NCBI GenBank assembly: GCA_947088155.1
Contig: CAMUFL010000002.1
Span: forward strand, 175,413-239,412
Source: an uncultured Gardnerella sp.
GTDB taxonomy: Bacteria; Actinomycetota; Actinomycetes; Actinomycetales; Bifidobacteriaceae
Length of the DNA stretch: 64,000 bases
Direction of reading: 5' to 3'
The notes under the pieces are model-generated. The model made no database searches, was not told the origin of the DNA, and saw nothing but the letters and a program-made list of their open reading frames with translations. A program made the position numbers and the translations under genes. How positions within the stretch are numbered: the stretch's first letter is position 1; the number at the start of each line of letters is the position of its first letter. This document shows positions 48,572 through 57,649 of this stretch, piece by piece.

Positions 48572-50146
48572 ATGTCAAGAACAGGCAAATACGCGTATCA
48601 CGCTTCAAGAACAGCTAATCACAGTCGTAGTTCAGGTTGGGTTCCATGGCTTGTGTTTACTGTTGTTTCGGCAGTTATGGCTGTTATTTTATGGTGTGGT
48701 TGGCAAATGTATCAGGGACGTTCTCCAATTGATGCCGTTACACATCCTGCAGGAAATTCTGTATTAAAAATCGGTTTACGAACTGCGCCTGAATCACTTG
48801 ATATTAGGCGTGACGACAGTGATGCTATTCAGCAAGCTTTAATCGGCAACGTTTACGAAACCCTAATTAATCGTGATGATAACAACAAATTGCAGCCAGG
48901 ATTGGCTAAATCTTGGGAAGTTTCAGAAGACGGATTAACTTATAAGTTTAATTTGCGGCAAGGAGTGCGTTTTTCTAATGGTGACATTATGGACGCGACT
49001 TCTGTGCTGAAATCTTTGCAAAACGGAATAATGAATAATTATCCGGGATACAGTGCATTAAGAACTGTTAAAACTGTTACCAATCCGGATGATCACACGA
49101 TAGTTATTAAACTTAGTGAACCAGATGCTTTACTATTGCGTCGTTTGGCTGGACGAGTTGGCATTGTTTATGACGCAGGTGCTGTAGTTGACTATTCTAA
49201 TGGCACTGTAGGTACTGGACCATTTGTTGTAAACAGTTACAGCAAAGGCAACTCTTTAGTATTGTTACGAAACAAAAAGTATTGGGGAACGCCTGCAACG
49301 TGTGCAAGTATTACTTTGAAATATTTTGCTAACGACACTGCGCTGGCAGAAGCTATGGAAAATGGCAATATTCAAATGGCTGTTCCGCTTGAAGGAAACG
49401 AAAATAAGCGACTTGCGTCTATTGCTAATACGCAAATTGTAGAAGGTCAAAGCACGCGGGTTCGATTCCTTGCGCTTAATACTACAGTTTCGTCAATTTT
49501 TTGCGATGAACAAGCTCGTAAGGCAGTTGCTTACGCTGTTAATCCTCAAACGGTAGTTGCAGCTGATGGTAATGGTGGCGTACTTGTTGGAGGGCCTATT
49601 GACCCACTTTCAGCAGGCTATGAAGATTTAACTGGAGTATATCAATATAATCCAAATAAAGCTGCTCCATTATTCCATTACTTTAGTGCAAGCTATTTGG
49701 GTACTATTACTTTTCTTGTGCCGCAAGGCGAAGGTAATGTTGGCAGTGAACTATCTAAACAGATTAGTTCTGTTAGTGGTTTCAAAATCAACCTTGAAGA
49801 GGTGGATCAGCAAACGATGCGTCAACGTTTAAGAGAAGGAAAGTATGACATTGCGCTTACGACTATGAATCATACGTTAGATCAAGGTGCATTTGCGGAA
49901 AGTGGTTCACCGTTTGTGCTTCAGGATGCTAGTTCGCAGCAATCTTGGGCTAATGCTGTTCATGCTAAGAACGCTGCAGAATACGAGGCCAATGCTCGTG
50001 CGTATGCTCGTGAAGTTGTGAATAATAATGCAGCTCGCTGGCTGTATGCTCGCAAAAGCATAATGGCAGTTAAATCTAACGTAAGCGGGTACACCAAAAA
50101 CATGACGGATCAGTTACTGCCATTGCAATACTTAACTGTTAAGTAA
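48572..50146 (+). CDS. Family 5 extracellular solute-binding protein
   Basis: A 524-residue oligopeptide/dipeptide-type binding protein. It is tethered by an N-terminal membrane helix (WVPWLVFTVVSAVMAVILWCGWQMY, about 24-48) and has no lipobox. The family signature appears as ESLDIRRDDSDAIQQALIGNVYETLI, LAKSWEVSEDGLTYKFNLRQGVRFSNGD and VNSYSKGNSLVLLRNKKYWG. Its permease and ATPase genes are not adjacent, so it may serve a remote transporter. It precedes valS. Confidence 0.87.
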   Translation: MSRTGKYAYHASRTANHSRSSGWVPWLVFTVVSAVMAVILWCGWQMYQGRSPIDAVTHPAGNSVLKIGLRTAPESLDIRRDDSDAIQQALIGNVYETLINRDDNNKLQPGLAKSWEVSEDGLTYKFNLRQGVRFSNGDIMDATSVLKSLQNGIMNNYPGYSALRTVKTVTNPDDHTIVIKLSEPDALLLRRLAGRVGIVYDAGAVVDYSNGTVGTGPFVVNSYSKGNSLVLLRNKKYWGTPATCASITLKYFANDTALAEAMENGNIQMAVPLEGNENKRLASIANTQIVEGQSTRVRFLALNTTVSSIFCDEQARKAVAYAVNPQTVVAADGNGGVLVGGPIDPLSAGYEDLTGVYQYNPNKAAPLFHYFSASYLGTITFLVPQGEGNVGSELSKQISSVSGFKINLEEVDQQTMRQRLREGKYDIALTTMNHTLDQGAFAESGSPFVLQDASSQQSWANAVHAKNAAEYEANARAYAREVVNNNAARWLYARKSIMAVKSNVSGYTKNMTDQLLPLQYLTVK

Positions 50147-50165
50147 GTGCAATTAACGTATTTAT

Positions 50166-50193
50166 TTGCGTTGTCGCACTGAGTTTCTAATAT
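50166..50193 (+). promoter_or_regulatory. valS promoter, leaderless type
   Basis: TTGCGT (50166-50171), 16 bp, TAATAT (50188-50193), ATG 8 bases further at 50201. No ribosome-binding site. Confidence 0.55.
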
Positions 50194-50200
50194 TCAGTTC

Positions 50201-52957
50201 ATGAGTGAACAGGATAACACAGTAAAGCACGCCCATTTAACGCCGCTTCCAAACAAGGTTGGTGTTGATGGTCTTGAAGACAAATGGCGTAATAATTGGG
50301 AAGAAGCCAAGACTTACGCATTCCACAATTCCCGCGACCGCAAGGCCGTATATTCTATTGATACCCCACCTCCAACCGTAAGCGGTCACTTGCATGTAGG
50401 ACACGTATTCTCTTACACGCACACGGACGTTATTGCGCGATACAAGCGCATGAAGGGCTTTGACGTGTTCTACCCAATGGGCTGGGACGATAATGGCCTT
50501 CCAACTGAGCGTCGAGTGCAGAATTATTACGGTGTGCGAGTAGATACTTCGCTTAAATATGATCCTGATTTTAAGCCTCCATTTGAAGGCACAGAAGGAA
50601 AGAAAATTGAGGCAAAAGATCAGGTTCCTGTAAGCCGTCAGAACTTTATTGAACTTTGCGAACGCTTAACTTCCCAAGACGAGAAGCTTTTTGAAGCATT
50701 GTGGCGCAGGCTTGGCCTTTCTGTGGACTGGTCTCAGACTTACCACACGATTGGTGAGCAGCCTCGCCGAGTTGCGCAAAAAGCATTCTTGCGCAATCTT
50801 GCTCGCGGTGAAGCTTATCAGAAGGATGCTCCAGGTTTGTGGGATGTTACATTCCAGACTGCAGTTGCGCAGGCAGAGCTTGAAGCTCGCGAATATCCTG
50901 GTTTCTACCATAAGATTGCGTTCCGTTTTGAAGATGGTACGCCAATTTATATTGAAACTACGCGCCCAGAATTGCTTGCTGCATGCACTTCTTTAATTGC
51001 AAATCCAGAAGATGAGCGTTACAAGAAGTACTTTGGTCAGGAAGTTTATTCGCCACTGTTCAAGGTGAAGGTTCCGATTTTGGCGCATTCTGCTGCTCAA
51101 ATGGACAAGGGTGCTGGCATTGCAATGTGCTGCACTTTCGGTGACGTAACAGACGTTGAGTGGTGGCGCGATTTGAATTTGCCAACTCGGCCGATTATTC
51201 AGCGTAACGGTCGCATTGTTATGACGACTCCTGATTGGATTACGGATGAGTCCGGTCGCGAAATGTTCGAGAAAATTGCTGGCAAAACCACGTTCTCTGC
51301 TCGTAAGGAAGTTGTTGAAGCTTTGCAAGCAGCTGGAGATATGGAAGGCGATCCAAAGCCAACAAAGCGTATGACGAACTTCTACGAAAAGGGCGATAAG
51401 CCTTTGGAAATCGTCACTTCTCGCCAATGGTATTTAAAGAACGGTGGCACGGACGAAAAGTTGAATGCTGAGCTTATTGAGCGCGGCAAGGAACTTAACT
51501 TCCACCCAGACTTTATGCGCGTGCGCTACGAGAATTGGGTTCACGGCTTGAACGGTGATTGGCTTATTTCTCGCCAACGCTTCTTCGGCGTACCATTCCC
51601 ACTTTGGTACCCAGTAAACGAAAATGGGGAAGTGGATTACGCAAATCCTTTGACTCCTAGCGAAGACCGTTTGCCAATCGACCCAACTATTGACGTTCCA
51701 GAAGGATTCGATGAATCTCAGCGTGACCAGCCAAACGGCTTTACTGCTGAGCAAGACATTATGGATACTTGGGCCACATCTTCCTTAACTCCACAAATTG
51801 TGACTCGTTGGGAAGAACCCGGCGAGGAAAATCAAGCTTTGTTTAAGGCTACTTTCCCAATGGATTTGCGTCCACAAGGTCAGGATATTATTCGTACTTG
51901 GCTGTTTAGCACGGTTGACCGTGCGCATCTTGAAAACGGCTGCTTGCCTTGGAAGCACGCTGCACTTTCCGGATGGATTCTTGACCCAGACCACAAGAAG
52001 ATGTCTAAATCTAAAGGCAACGTTGTTGTGCCAAACAAGCCAATCGAAGAGTTTGGTGCAGATGCTGTGCGCTACTGGGCAACTTCTGCAAAACTTGGCT
52101 TGGATGCAACTTACGACGAAGGCCAGATGAAGATTGGCCGCCGCCTTGCGATTAAGCTTTTGAACGCTACGAAGTTTGCGCTCGCAATTGGTCGCGAAGA
52201 TGAGGAGCATCAGGTTCTTGAGTCTGCTACCGCGGATTGGGATTTTGCTGATGTTACTGAAGTTTTGGATCGCGCAGTTATGGCAAAGCTTGCATCCGTT
52301 ATTCGTACAGCAACTGATGCGCTTGAGTCTTACGAGCATTCTAAGGCTTTGGAAGCAATCGAAACATTCTTCTGGCAGTTCTGCGACGATTACATTGAGC
52401 TTGCAAAGAATCGTGCTTACGGTACTGCAGAATCCACTGGTCGCACTCCAAGTGAGGCCGCTGTAAAGTCTGCTCGCACAACTCTTGGTCTTGCACTTGA
52501 CGCTTTGGCTCGTTTGCTTGCTCCTTACTTGCCTTACGCTACGGAAGAAGTGTGGAGTTGGATGCATGACGGCGAAGGCTCTGTGCATCGCGCAAGCTGG
52601 CCATGCGCTAAGTCTTATGAAGCTGCTGCAAACGGTGTTTCTGCAGACACTTTGGCTTACGCGGGTGAAGCTTTGGCTACTTTGCGCAAGATTAAGTCCG
52701 AAGCAAAAGTTTCTATGAAGACTCCTATTTTGCAAGTGACATTGAACGTAGCAGAAAACGCTTATAAGGCTGTTGAGGACACTTTGGATGATGTTGCTGA
52801 AGCAGGTCGCGTTACTGGAGAAGTAAAGCTTAACGCTGTTAAGGCAGCAGATGCTGGAGATTCTTCTGAATCTGAATCTGCGGAATCTGATGCAACTAAC
52901 GTAAACGTTTCTGTTGCTCAAAGCGAACTTGGCGAAGCTCCTGCAAAAAAGAAGTAA
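50201..52957 (+). CDS. valS: Valine--tRNA ligase
   Basis: A 918-residue class I synthetase that charges tRNA-Val. The HIGH-type motif is in PPPTVSGHLHVGHVFSYT (His-Val-Gly-His), the editing domain lies at about 230-380, and the KMSKS motif is in HKKMSKSKGNVVVPN. Then follow the anticodon-binding helices and a short C-terminal helix instead of a long coiled-coil arm. The tail is Ser/Glu/Asp-rich and ends KKK. The ATG has no ribosome-binding site, so a leaderless mRNA is likely. Confidence 0.97.
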   Translation: MSEQDNTVKHAHLTPLPNKVGVDGLEDKWRNNWEEAKTYAFHNSRDRKAVYSIDTPPPTVSGHLHVGHVFSYTHTDVIARYKRMKGFDVFYPMGWDDNGLPTERRVQNYYGVRVDTSLKYDPDFKPPFEGTEGKKIEAKDQVPVSRQNFIELCERLTSQDEKLFEALWRRLGLSVDWSQTYHTIGEQPRRVAQKAFLRNLARGEAYQKDAPGLWDVTFQTAVAQAELEAREYPGFYHKIAFRFEDGTPIYIETTRPELLAACTSLIANPEDERYKKYFGQEVYSPLFKVKVPILAHSAAQMDKGAGIAMCCTFGDVTDVEWWRDLNLPTRPIIQRNGRIVMTTPDWITDESGREMFEKIAGKTTFSARKEVVEALQAAGDMEGDPKPTKRMTNFYEKGDKPLEIVTSRQWYLKNGGTDEKLNAELIERGKELNFHPDFMRVRYENWVHGLNGDWLISRQRFFGVPFPLWYPVNENGEVDYANPLTPSEDRLPIDPTIDVPEGFDESQRDQPNGFTAEQDIMDTWATSSLTPQIVTRWEEPGEENQALFKATFPMDLRPQGQDIIRTWLFSTVDRAHLENGCLPWKHAALSGWILDPDHKKMSKSKGNVVVPNKPIEEFGADAVRYWATSAKLGLDATYDEGQMKIGRRLAIKLLNATKFALAIGREDEEHQVLESATADWDFADVTEVLDRAVMAKLASVIRTATDALESYEHSKALEAIETFFWQFCDDYIELAKNRAYGTAESTGRTPSEAAVKSARTTLGLALDALARLLAPYLPYATEEVWSWMHDGEGSVHRASWPCAKSYEAAANGVSADTLAYAGEALATLRKIKSEAKVSMKTPILQVTLNVAENAYKAVEDTLDDVAEAGRVTGEVKLNAVKAADAGDSSESESAESDATNVNVSVAQSELGEAPAKKK

Positions 52958-53010
52958 ACGCAAGTAATTGCAAGTAATCGAAAATAATCGCAAATAATTA
53001 ATTGCAAAAC

Positions 53011-53050
53011 AAAAGCGCTGGAAGTCAATCTTCGACTCCAGCGCTTTTTG
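53011..53050. terminator. Terminator after valS
   Basis: AAAAGCGCTGGA (53011-53022) pairs with TCCAGCGCTTTT (53037-53048). The stem is perfect over 12 bp with T on one side and A on the other, so it can act in both directions. Confidence 0.9.
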
Positions 53051-53073
53051 TGTATTTAAATACTTAAGCATAA

Positions 53074-53340
53074 TCACTTATTGTAGATTCTACTGCGATG
53101 ATCAATGTCCACAACAAAAACAGTCAGTACATTATCTTCAATGGCGCAAATTATTCTGTAATCCCTTACTCTATATCTCCAAAATCCTGAATAGTTGCCA
53201 GTTAGTGCCTTACCTCTAATTCTAGGATTATCAAGATTGCTAATTTCGCGAAGCTCCTTAACGATTTGCTTAGCAATCGTTTTGTCAATTTTCCCTAGCT
53301 GTTTTTCAGCTCTTTTAGATAAATTAATCTTCCAAACCAA
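53074..53340 (-). CDS. RelE/ParE-type toxin
   Basis: An 88-residue RelE-type toxin. VWKINLSKRAEKQLGKIDKTIAKQIVKEL, GKALTGNYSGFWRYRVRDYRIICAIEDN and VFVVDIDHRSRIY are the classical RelE sequence blocks, including the Arg and His/Arg residues used in ribosome-bound mRNA cutting. It overlaps the antitoxin by 17 bp and is the second gene of the pair. Confidence 0.92.
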   Translation of the reverse strand: MVWKINLSKRAEKQLGKIDKTIAKQIVKELREISNLDNPRIRGKALTGNYSGFWRYRVRDYRIICAIEDNVLTVFVVDIDHRSRIYNK

Positions 53341-53560
53341 GGCGCTTTACCACGTCGTCGAGTGGAGATGTTTCTAATTCTCCACGTTTGTATGCTTCAA
53401 TATCTGCCATTAGTCCATATTCATGTTCAAGCTCATCAATTTGAGCCTCTAGTGCTTGATTCATGTAAAATGAACGAGTGCGGTGAGTGGTTTTAGCGAG
53501 CTGATCATAACGATCTAAAACGTTAGAGGGTACTCTTAATCCTGTAATTGTTGCGACCAT
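53324..53560 (-). CDS. RelB-type ribbon-helix-helix antitoxin
   Basis: A 78-residue antitoxin. The ATG at 53560 follows GGAG by 7 bases; the longer frame reaching 53674 would run across the argS start and is rejected. The N-terminus (VATITGLRVPSNVLDRYDQLAKTTHRTRSFYMNQALEAQI) is a ribbon-helix-helix DNA-binding fold, and the C-terminal part (ADIEAYKRGELETSPLDDVVKRLGL) is the toxin-binding tail. Antitoxin first, toxin second. Divergent from argS. Confidence 0.9.
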   Translation of the reverse strand: MVATITGLRVPSNVLDRYDQLAKTTHRTRSFYMNQALEAQIDELEHEYGLMADIEAYKRGELETSPLDDVVKRLGLED

Positions 53561-53659
53561 TTTTAATCTCCATTGTAAAACATGTAAAACATATATTACC
53601 TTACATGCAGAATAATGCAATCCAATACGTTGTAATCGCGAAGCATCGCGCGGTAACGC

Positions 53660-53665
53660 TAGACT
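53660..53665 (+). promoter_or_regulatory. argS -10 box, leaderless type
   Basis: TAGACT followed by 7 bases and the argS ATG at 53673. TAGACTGT is the same -10 context as before the gene at 48572. No ribosome-binding site or clear -35 box. Confidence 0.4.
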
Positions 53666-53672
53666 GTAAACC

Positions 53673-55469
53673 ATGAATCCAGAAAGCTTAAGTGAATTAA
53701 TTGAAAAAATTGCTAAAGATTTAGTAGCAAGCGGTAAAGCTGGCAGTCTAACAGAAGATTTGATTCCTGCTGCCGAAAAACTTGCAGTTATGAGGCCAAA
53801 AGATCGCGCACACGGCGATTGGGCTACGAATGTTGCTATGCAGCTTGCTAAAAAAGCTGGTATGAAGCCTCACGATTTAGCGGAACTTTTTGCCGAACGT
53901 TTGCAAGAAGCGGAAGGAATTGCGTCTGTAGAAGTTGCAGGCCCTGGCTTTATTAATATAACGCTTGATTCTGCTTCTGCGGCTGCCGTTGTTGACGAAG
54001 TCTTAAAGCAGGGCGCAGATTTTGGTAAAAATGCGCACTTGGGCGGCAAAACTTTAAATCTTGAGTTTGTTTCCGCAAACCCAACTGGTCCAATTCATAT
54101 TGGCGGCACTCGCTGGGCAGCGGTTGGCGATTCTATGGCTCGAGTTTTGGAAGCGAACGGCGCAAAAGTTGTGCGCGAATACTACTTCAACGACCATGGT
54201 GAGCAAATTAACCGTTTTGCGAAGTCCTTAGTTGCTGCAGCTCACGGTGAAGAAACGCCTGCAGACGGCTACAAAGGCGCGTATATTAACGAAATTGCAG
54301 ACGCTGTTATAAAAGAAGCACAAGCAGACGGCATTGATATTCTTTCTTTGCCACGAATCGATCTTGGAAAAGACGAGGAAGGTTTGCCGCTTGGCGAAGG
54401 CGATTCTGAGCAGCGTGAAGAATTCCGCAAGCGCGCAGTGCCAATGATGTTTGCTGAGATTCGTAAGTCGATGCGCGATTTTCGCGTTGGCTTCGACGTG
54501 TGGTTCCACGAAAACAGCTTGTACGAAGATGGCGAAGTTGAGCGTGCTATTGCAGACTTGCGTTCTCGCGGGGACATTTTCGAAAAAGACGGCGCAACTT
54601 GGTTCGAATCAACTAAGCATGGCGACGACAAGGATCGCGTAATTATTAAGTCCGACGGCAATTATGCTTACTTTGCTGCAGATATTGCGTACTATCGCAA
54701 CAAGCGCCATCGCGAGCAGAATCCTGCAGACGTAGCAATCTACATGCTCGGCGCGGATCATCACGGATATATTGGCCGAATGATGGCAATGTGCGCGGCT
54801 TTTGGAGATAATCCAGGAGAAAACATGCAGATTCTTATTGGCCAGCTTGTAAACGTTATGAAAGACGGCAAGCCTGTGCGCATGAGCAAGCGCGCTGGAA
54901 ACGTTATTACGATTGACGATTTAGTTGATGCAATTGGCGTTGACGCTTCGCGCTATTCGCTTGCTCGCACCGACTACAACACAAGCGTTGATATTGATTT
55001 GGATTTGCTCGCTTCTCACAGCAACGATAATCCTGTGTACTACGTGCAATATGCTCACGCGCGCAGCTGCAACGTTGCTAGAAATGCAGCGGACGCTGGA
55101 ATTACGCAAGATGGCGCTGATTTAAGCCTGCTTAATACTGAAGCTGACGGCGAAGTTCTGGCTGCTTTGGCGCAATGGCCTGCAGCTCTTGCACAAGCTG
55201 GCGATTTGCGTGCTCCTCACCGCGTTGCGCATTATCTTGAGGATTTGGCTGCAAGCTACCACAAGTGGTACAACCTTGAGCGCGTAGTACCAATGGAGTT
55301 GACTGACCCAGAAAATCGTTTGCCAGAAGCTGAGCGCGAAGCGGCTCGCATTGCAAAGTGCCCAGAGCCAGCGCGTGCTGCAGCTCGACTTAAGCTTAAC
55401 TCGGCTGTGCGCACGGTAATTGCGGAAGGCCTTGATTTGCTTGGTGTTTCTGCTCCAGAAAAGATGTGA
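53673..55469 (+). CDS. argS: Arginine--tRNA ligase
   Basis: A 598-residue class I synthetase that charges tRNA-Arg. The HIGH-type motif is in SANPTGPIHIGGTRWAAVGD (His-Ile-Gly-Gly). The N-terminal Add-1 domain includes KDRAHGDWATNVAMQLAK, and MLGADHHGYIGRM and the KMSK-like VRMSKRAGN follow. The DALR anticodon-binding domain runs to the end. The start is leaderless by appearance. Confidence 0.97.
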   Translation: MNPESLSELIEKIAKDLVASGKAGSLTEDLIPAAEKLAVMRPKDRAHGDWATNVAMQLAKKAGMKPHDLAELFAERLQEAEGIASVEVAGPGFINITLDSASAAAVVDEVLKQGADFGKNAHLGGKTLNLEFVSANPTGPIHIGGTRWAAVGDSMARVLEANGAKVVREYYFNDHGEQINRFAKSLVAAAHGEETPADGYKGAYINEIADAVIKEAQADGIDILSLPRIDLGKDEEGLPLGEGDSEQREEFRKRAVPMMFAEIRKSMRDFRVGFDVWFHENSLYEDGEVERAIADLRSRGDIFEKDGATWFESTKHGDDKDRVIIKSDGNYAYFAADIAYYRNKRHREQNPADVAIYMLGADHHGYIGRMMAMCAAFGDNPGENMQILIGQLVNVMKDGKPVRMSKRAGNVITIDDLVDAIGVDASRYSLARTDYNTSVDIDLDLLASHSNDNPVYYVQYAHARSCNVARNAADAGITQDGADLSLLNTEADGEVLAALAQWPAALAQAGDLRAPHRVAHYLEDLAASYHKWYNLERVVPMELTDPENRLPEAEREAARIAKCPEPARAAARLKLNSAVRTVIAEGLDLLGVSAPEKM

Positions 55470-55525
55470 TTTTGCTTATTTTATATAAGGTTTAGAGCAA
55501 AAAATATATAGCATTTTTGATTAAG

Positions 55526-55562
55526 TAGGACGTTGGTAACATTCCAGCGTCCTATTTATTTT
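55526..55562 (+). terminator. Terminator after argS
   Basis: TAGGACGTTGG (55526-55536) pairs with CCAGCGTCCTA (55544-55554; one mismatch), then TTTATTTTT. Confidence 0.75.
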
Positions 55563-55729
55563 TGATTAGAAGACACGCGCGAGATTGTAAATTTATGCCG
55601 ATTAAGTACATGCAATTTATTAATATACCCCCTAATATTATTTTCGCTTTAAATCCACAAAATTACAGAGTCAGGGATTTGGCTGAATAATATGCTTAAA
55701 CAATTTTTCACCATATAGGAGGTGTAAGC

Positions 55730-57277
55730 ATGAGCGTCACAACACAAAGTGTCAGCACAGACAGTGCCCCGAAAAAAAGGAACCTGACAATTATTGAGTC
55801 CGCATACGTGGCGGTCATGTTGTTTGGCATGTTCTTTGGCGCAGGAAACCTGATTTTCCCTGTGTTTCTTGGAGCTAATGCAGGCACTAATTCTGCTCCT
55901 GCAGCAATCGGATTTATTGTTACGGGCGTTGGATTGCCGCTGCTTGGCGTTACGGCTCTTGCAATGAGCCGCGCAAACGGTCTTTTTGAGCTTTCGAGCA
56001 AGCCGAGCAAAAAGTACGGCATGTTTTTCACTTGTGTTCTTTATTTAACAATCGGCCCGTTTTTTGCAATTCCACGCTGCGCAACAACTTCGTACACTGT
56101 TGGCTTAGAGCGCGTTATTCCGCAAGATGGAAACGGTCAGCTTTACTTGTTCTTGTTCTCCGTAGTGTTCTTTGCGCTCGCGTTCTTCTTTGCTATGAAG
56201 CCGAGCGGCATATTGACCTGGGTTGGTAAAGTTCTTACGCCAATCTTCCTTGTGTTCCTAGCGGTTTTGGTATTTACAGCACTATTTTCTCCTGTAAGTG
56301 GCGCTTCTGCGGATGCTGCTCCTATGGGAAATTACGTTAATAAGTCATTCTTTACAGGATTCTTAGATGGCTACAACACAATGGATGCTTTAGCTAGTTT
56401 GGCATTTGGAATTGTGGTTGTTAGTACTATTCGCCAGTTTGGTGTAAAAGATCCTAAAGATGTAGCAGTAAATACTGCTCGTTCTGGATTCTTTAGCTGC
56501 TTGCTTATGGCAGTGATCTACGTTGCGATTGTTATTGTTGGTGTGCGTAGCCGCGCGTTGTTCCCACCTGCGGAAAACGGTGGCGTAACTTTGGCGCAAG
56601 TTGCACGCTACCATCTTGGTAACGTTGGCTTATTCGTGCTTGCTGCAACTGTAACTCTTGCATGCTTAAAGACTGCAGTTGGCTTAATCGTAAGCTGCTC
56701 GGAAACTTTCTCTAAGTTATTCCCTAAGGGTCCTAGCTACCGTGTTTGGGCTGTGTTGATTACGCTTGTTTCGTTTGGTCTTGCAAACTTTGGTTTGAGC
56801 ACAATCATCGAATACGCGGTTCCAGTATTAATGTTCTTGTATCCGCTGTCAATCGTTCTGATTCTTTTGGCTTTGAGCGGTCGACTTTTTGGAAATTCAA
56901 AAGTTGTGTATGCTTGGACACTTGGTTTTACTGGTGTTACAGCTGTATATGACTTTTTGAATAGTTTGCCACAAGCTTTACGTAGTTCATTGCATATGAA
57001 CGATGTGATGTTGGTTGTTCAAAACTGGTTGCCGTTCTCGGAATTTGGCATGGCTTGGGTTTGCCCAGCTGTTGTTGGATTTGTTGTTGGCTATGTGCGC
57101 ATGGTTTTATTTGACAACAAAGGCATGGAAGAGGTGGCTCGTGCAGCTTCTGGCCCAGATCTTGAAGGCAGCGTTGCTGGCGACGATGATTATTCTTCAA
57201 GCAGTGCTGACTTTGACGAGTCTGCTGACTTCGCTAACTCGAACGTTGATGAACCTAATTTTAGTGAGCAATCCTAA
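55730..57277 (+). CDS. brnQ: Branched-chain amino acid transporter, LIVCS family
   Basis: A 515-residue BrnQ-type transporter with about 12 membrane helices. The family opening MLFGMFFGAGNLIFPVFLG and the next GPFFAIPRCATTSYTVG (typical of Na+-coupled BrnQ carriers) are clear. It imports Leu, Ile and Val. A cytoplasmic acidic Ser/Asp-rich C-terminal tail of about 45 residues is longer than usual. AGGAGG precedes the ATG. It stands alone between two terminators. Confidence 0.95.
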   Translation: MSVTTQSVSTDSAPKKRNLTIIESAYVAVMLFGMFFGAGNLIFPVFLGANAGTNSAPAAIGFIVTGVGLPLLGVTALAMSRANGLFELSSKPSKKYGMFFTCVLYLTIGPFFAIPRCATTSYTVGLERVIPQDGNGQLYLFLFSVVFFALAFFFAMKPSGILTWVGKVLTPIFLVFLAVLVFTALFSPVSGASADAAPMGNYVNKSFFTGFLDGYNTMDALASLAFGIVVVSTIRQFGVKDPKDVAVNTARSGFFSCLLMAVIYVAIVIVGVRSRALFPPAENGGVTLAQVARYHLGNVGLFVLAATVTLACLKTAVGLIVSCSETFSKLFPKGPSYRVWAVLITLVSFGLANFGLSTIIEYAVPVLMFLYPLSIVLILLALSGRLFGNSKVVYAWTLGFTGVTAVYDFLNSLPQALRSSLHMNDVMLVVQNWLPFSEFGMAWVCPAVVGFVVGYVRMVLFDNKGMEEVARAASGPDLEGSVAGDDDYSSSSADFDESADFANSNVDEPNFSEQS

Positions 57278-57307
57278 AGTTTTGTAGAGTCGCGTAGACG
57301 TTATAAT

Positions 57308-57358
57308 AATCGCCATATTTTGATGCGTATTTTACGTAACAGAATATGGCGATTTTTG
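57308..57358. terminator. Terminator after brnQ
   Basis: AATCGCCATATT (57308-57319) pairs with AATATGGCGATT (57343-57354), followed by TTTG. Confidence 0.85.
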
Positions 57359-57372
57359 TATAAAACTCGCGC

Positions 57373-57401
57373 TTGACTTATTTATTGGAACGATTTAGTA
57401 T
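57373..57401 (+). promoter_or_regulatory. Promoter of the alpha-glucan operon
   Basis: TTGACT (57373-57378), exactly 17 bp, TAGTAT (57396-57401). It predicts a leader of about 240 bases before the ATG at 57650. Confidence 0.7.
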
Positions 57402-57649
57402 ATTTCAATAACGAACAAAATAATGTGCAATCTAAAAGTAATTCTCGCTTAGCCAGTAAAGCAAGATACGAAAAGGCACACGTCTAGTGCTCGGCGCTGA
57501 GGCATTAGCAAAATGGTTGTTCATGAGTGAAAGGAGTAAACGACGCTGTTTGCGGCAGAAGTCTGGCGTTGCTATATATCAAATGGTGCATTGGGCGGTA
57601 TGCCCAAGAACCTTTAAGTTTCTCTAAATATTTCTAAGGAAGAACAACG
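57402..57649 (+). other. Long 5' leader of sugar operon
   Basis: About 240 bases from the predicted transcript start to the binding-protein gene. It contains the TTGGGC / GCCCAA palindrome and a possible 35-codon open frame at 57523-57630 that I do not consider a gene. No known riboswitch pattern is recognised. Confidence 0.45.
57591..57607. promoter_or_regulatory. 17-bp palindrome, possible LacI operator
   Basis: TTGGGC (57591-57596) and GCCCAA (57602-57607) around GGTAT, 43 bp before the binding-protein ATG. It could be bound by the LacI-type protein at 62171, or be a leader hairpin. Confidence 0.4.

Noticed and set aside
51785..53077. 430-codon frame opposite valS
   Set aside because: Antisense shadow of a conserved gene, Cys/Phe/Ser-rich and without any recognisable motif.
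57523..57630. 35-codon leader peptide gene ahead of the sugar operon
   Set aside because: No ribosome-binding site, basic and unpatterned sequence, crosses a palindrome; coding signal too weak.
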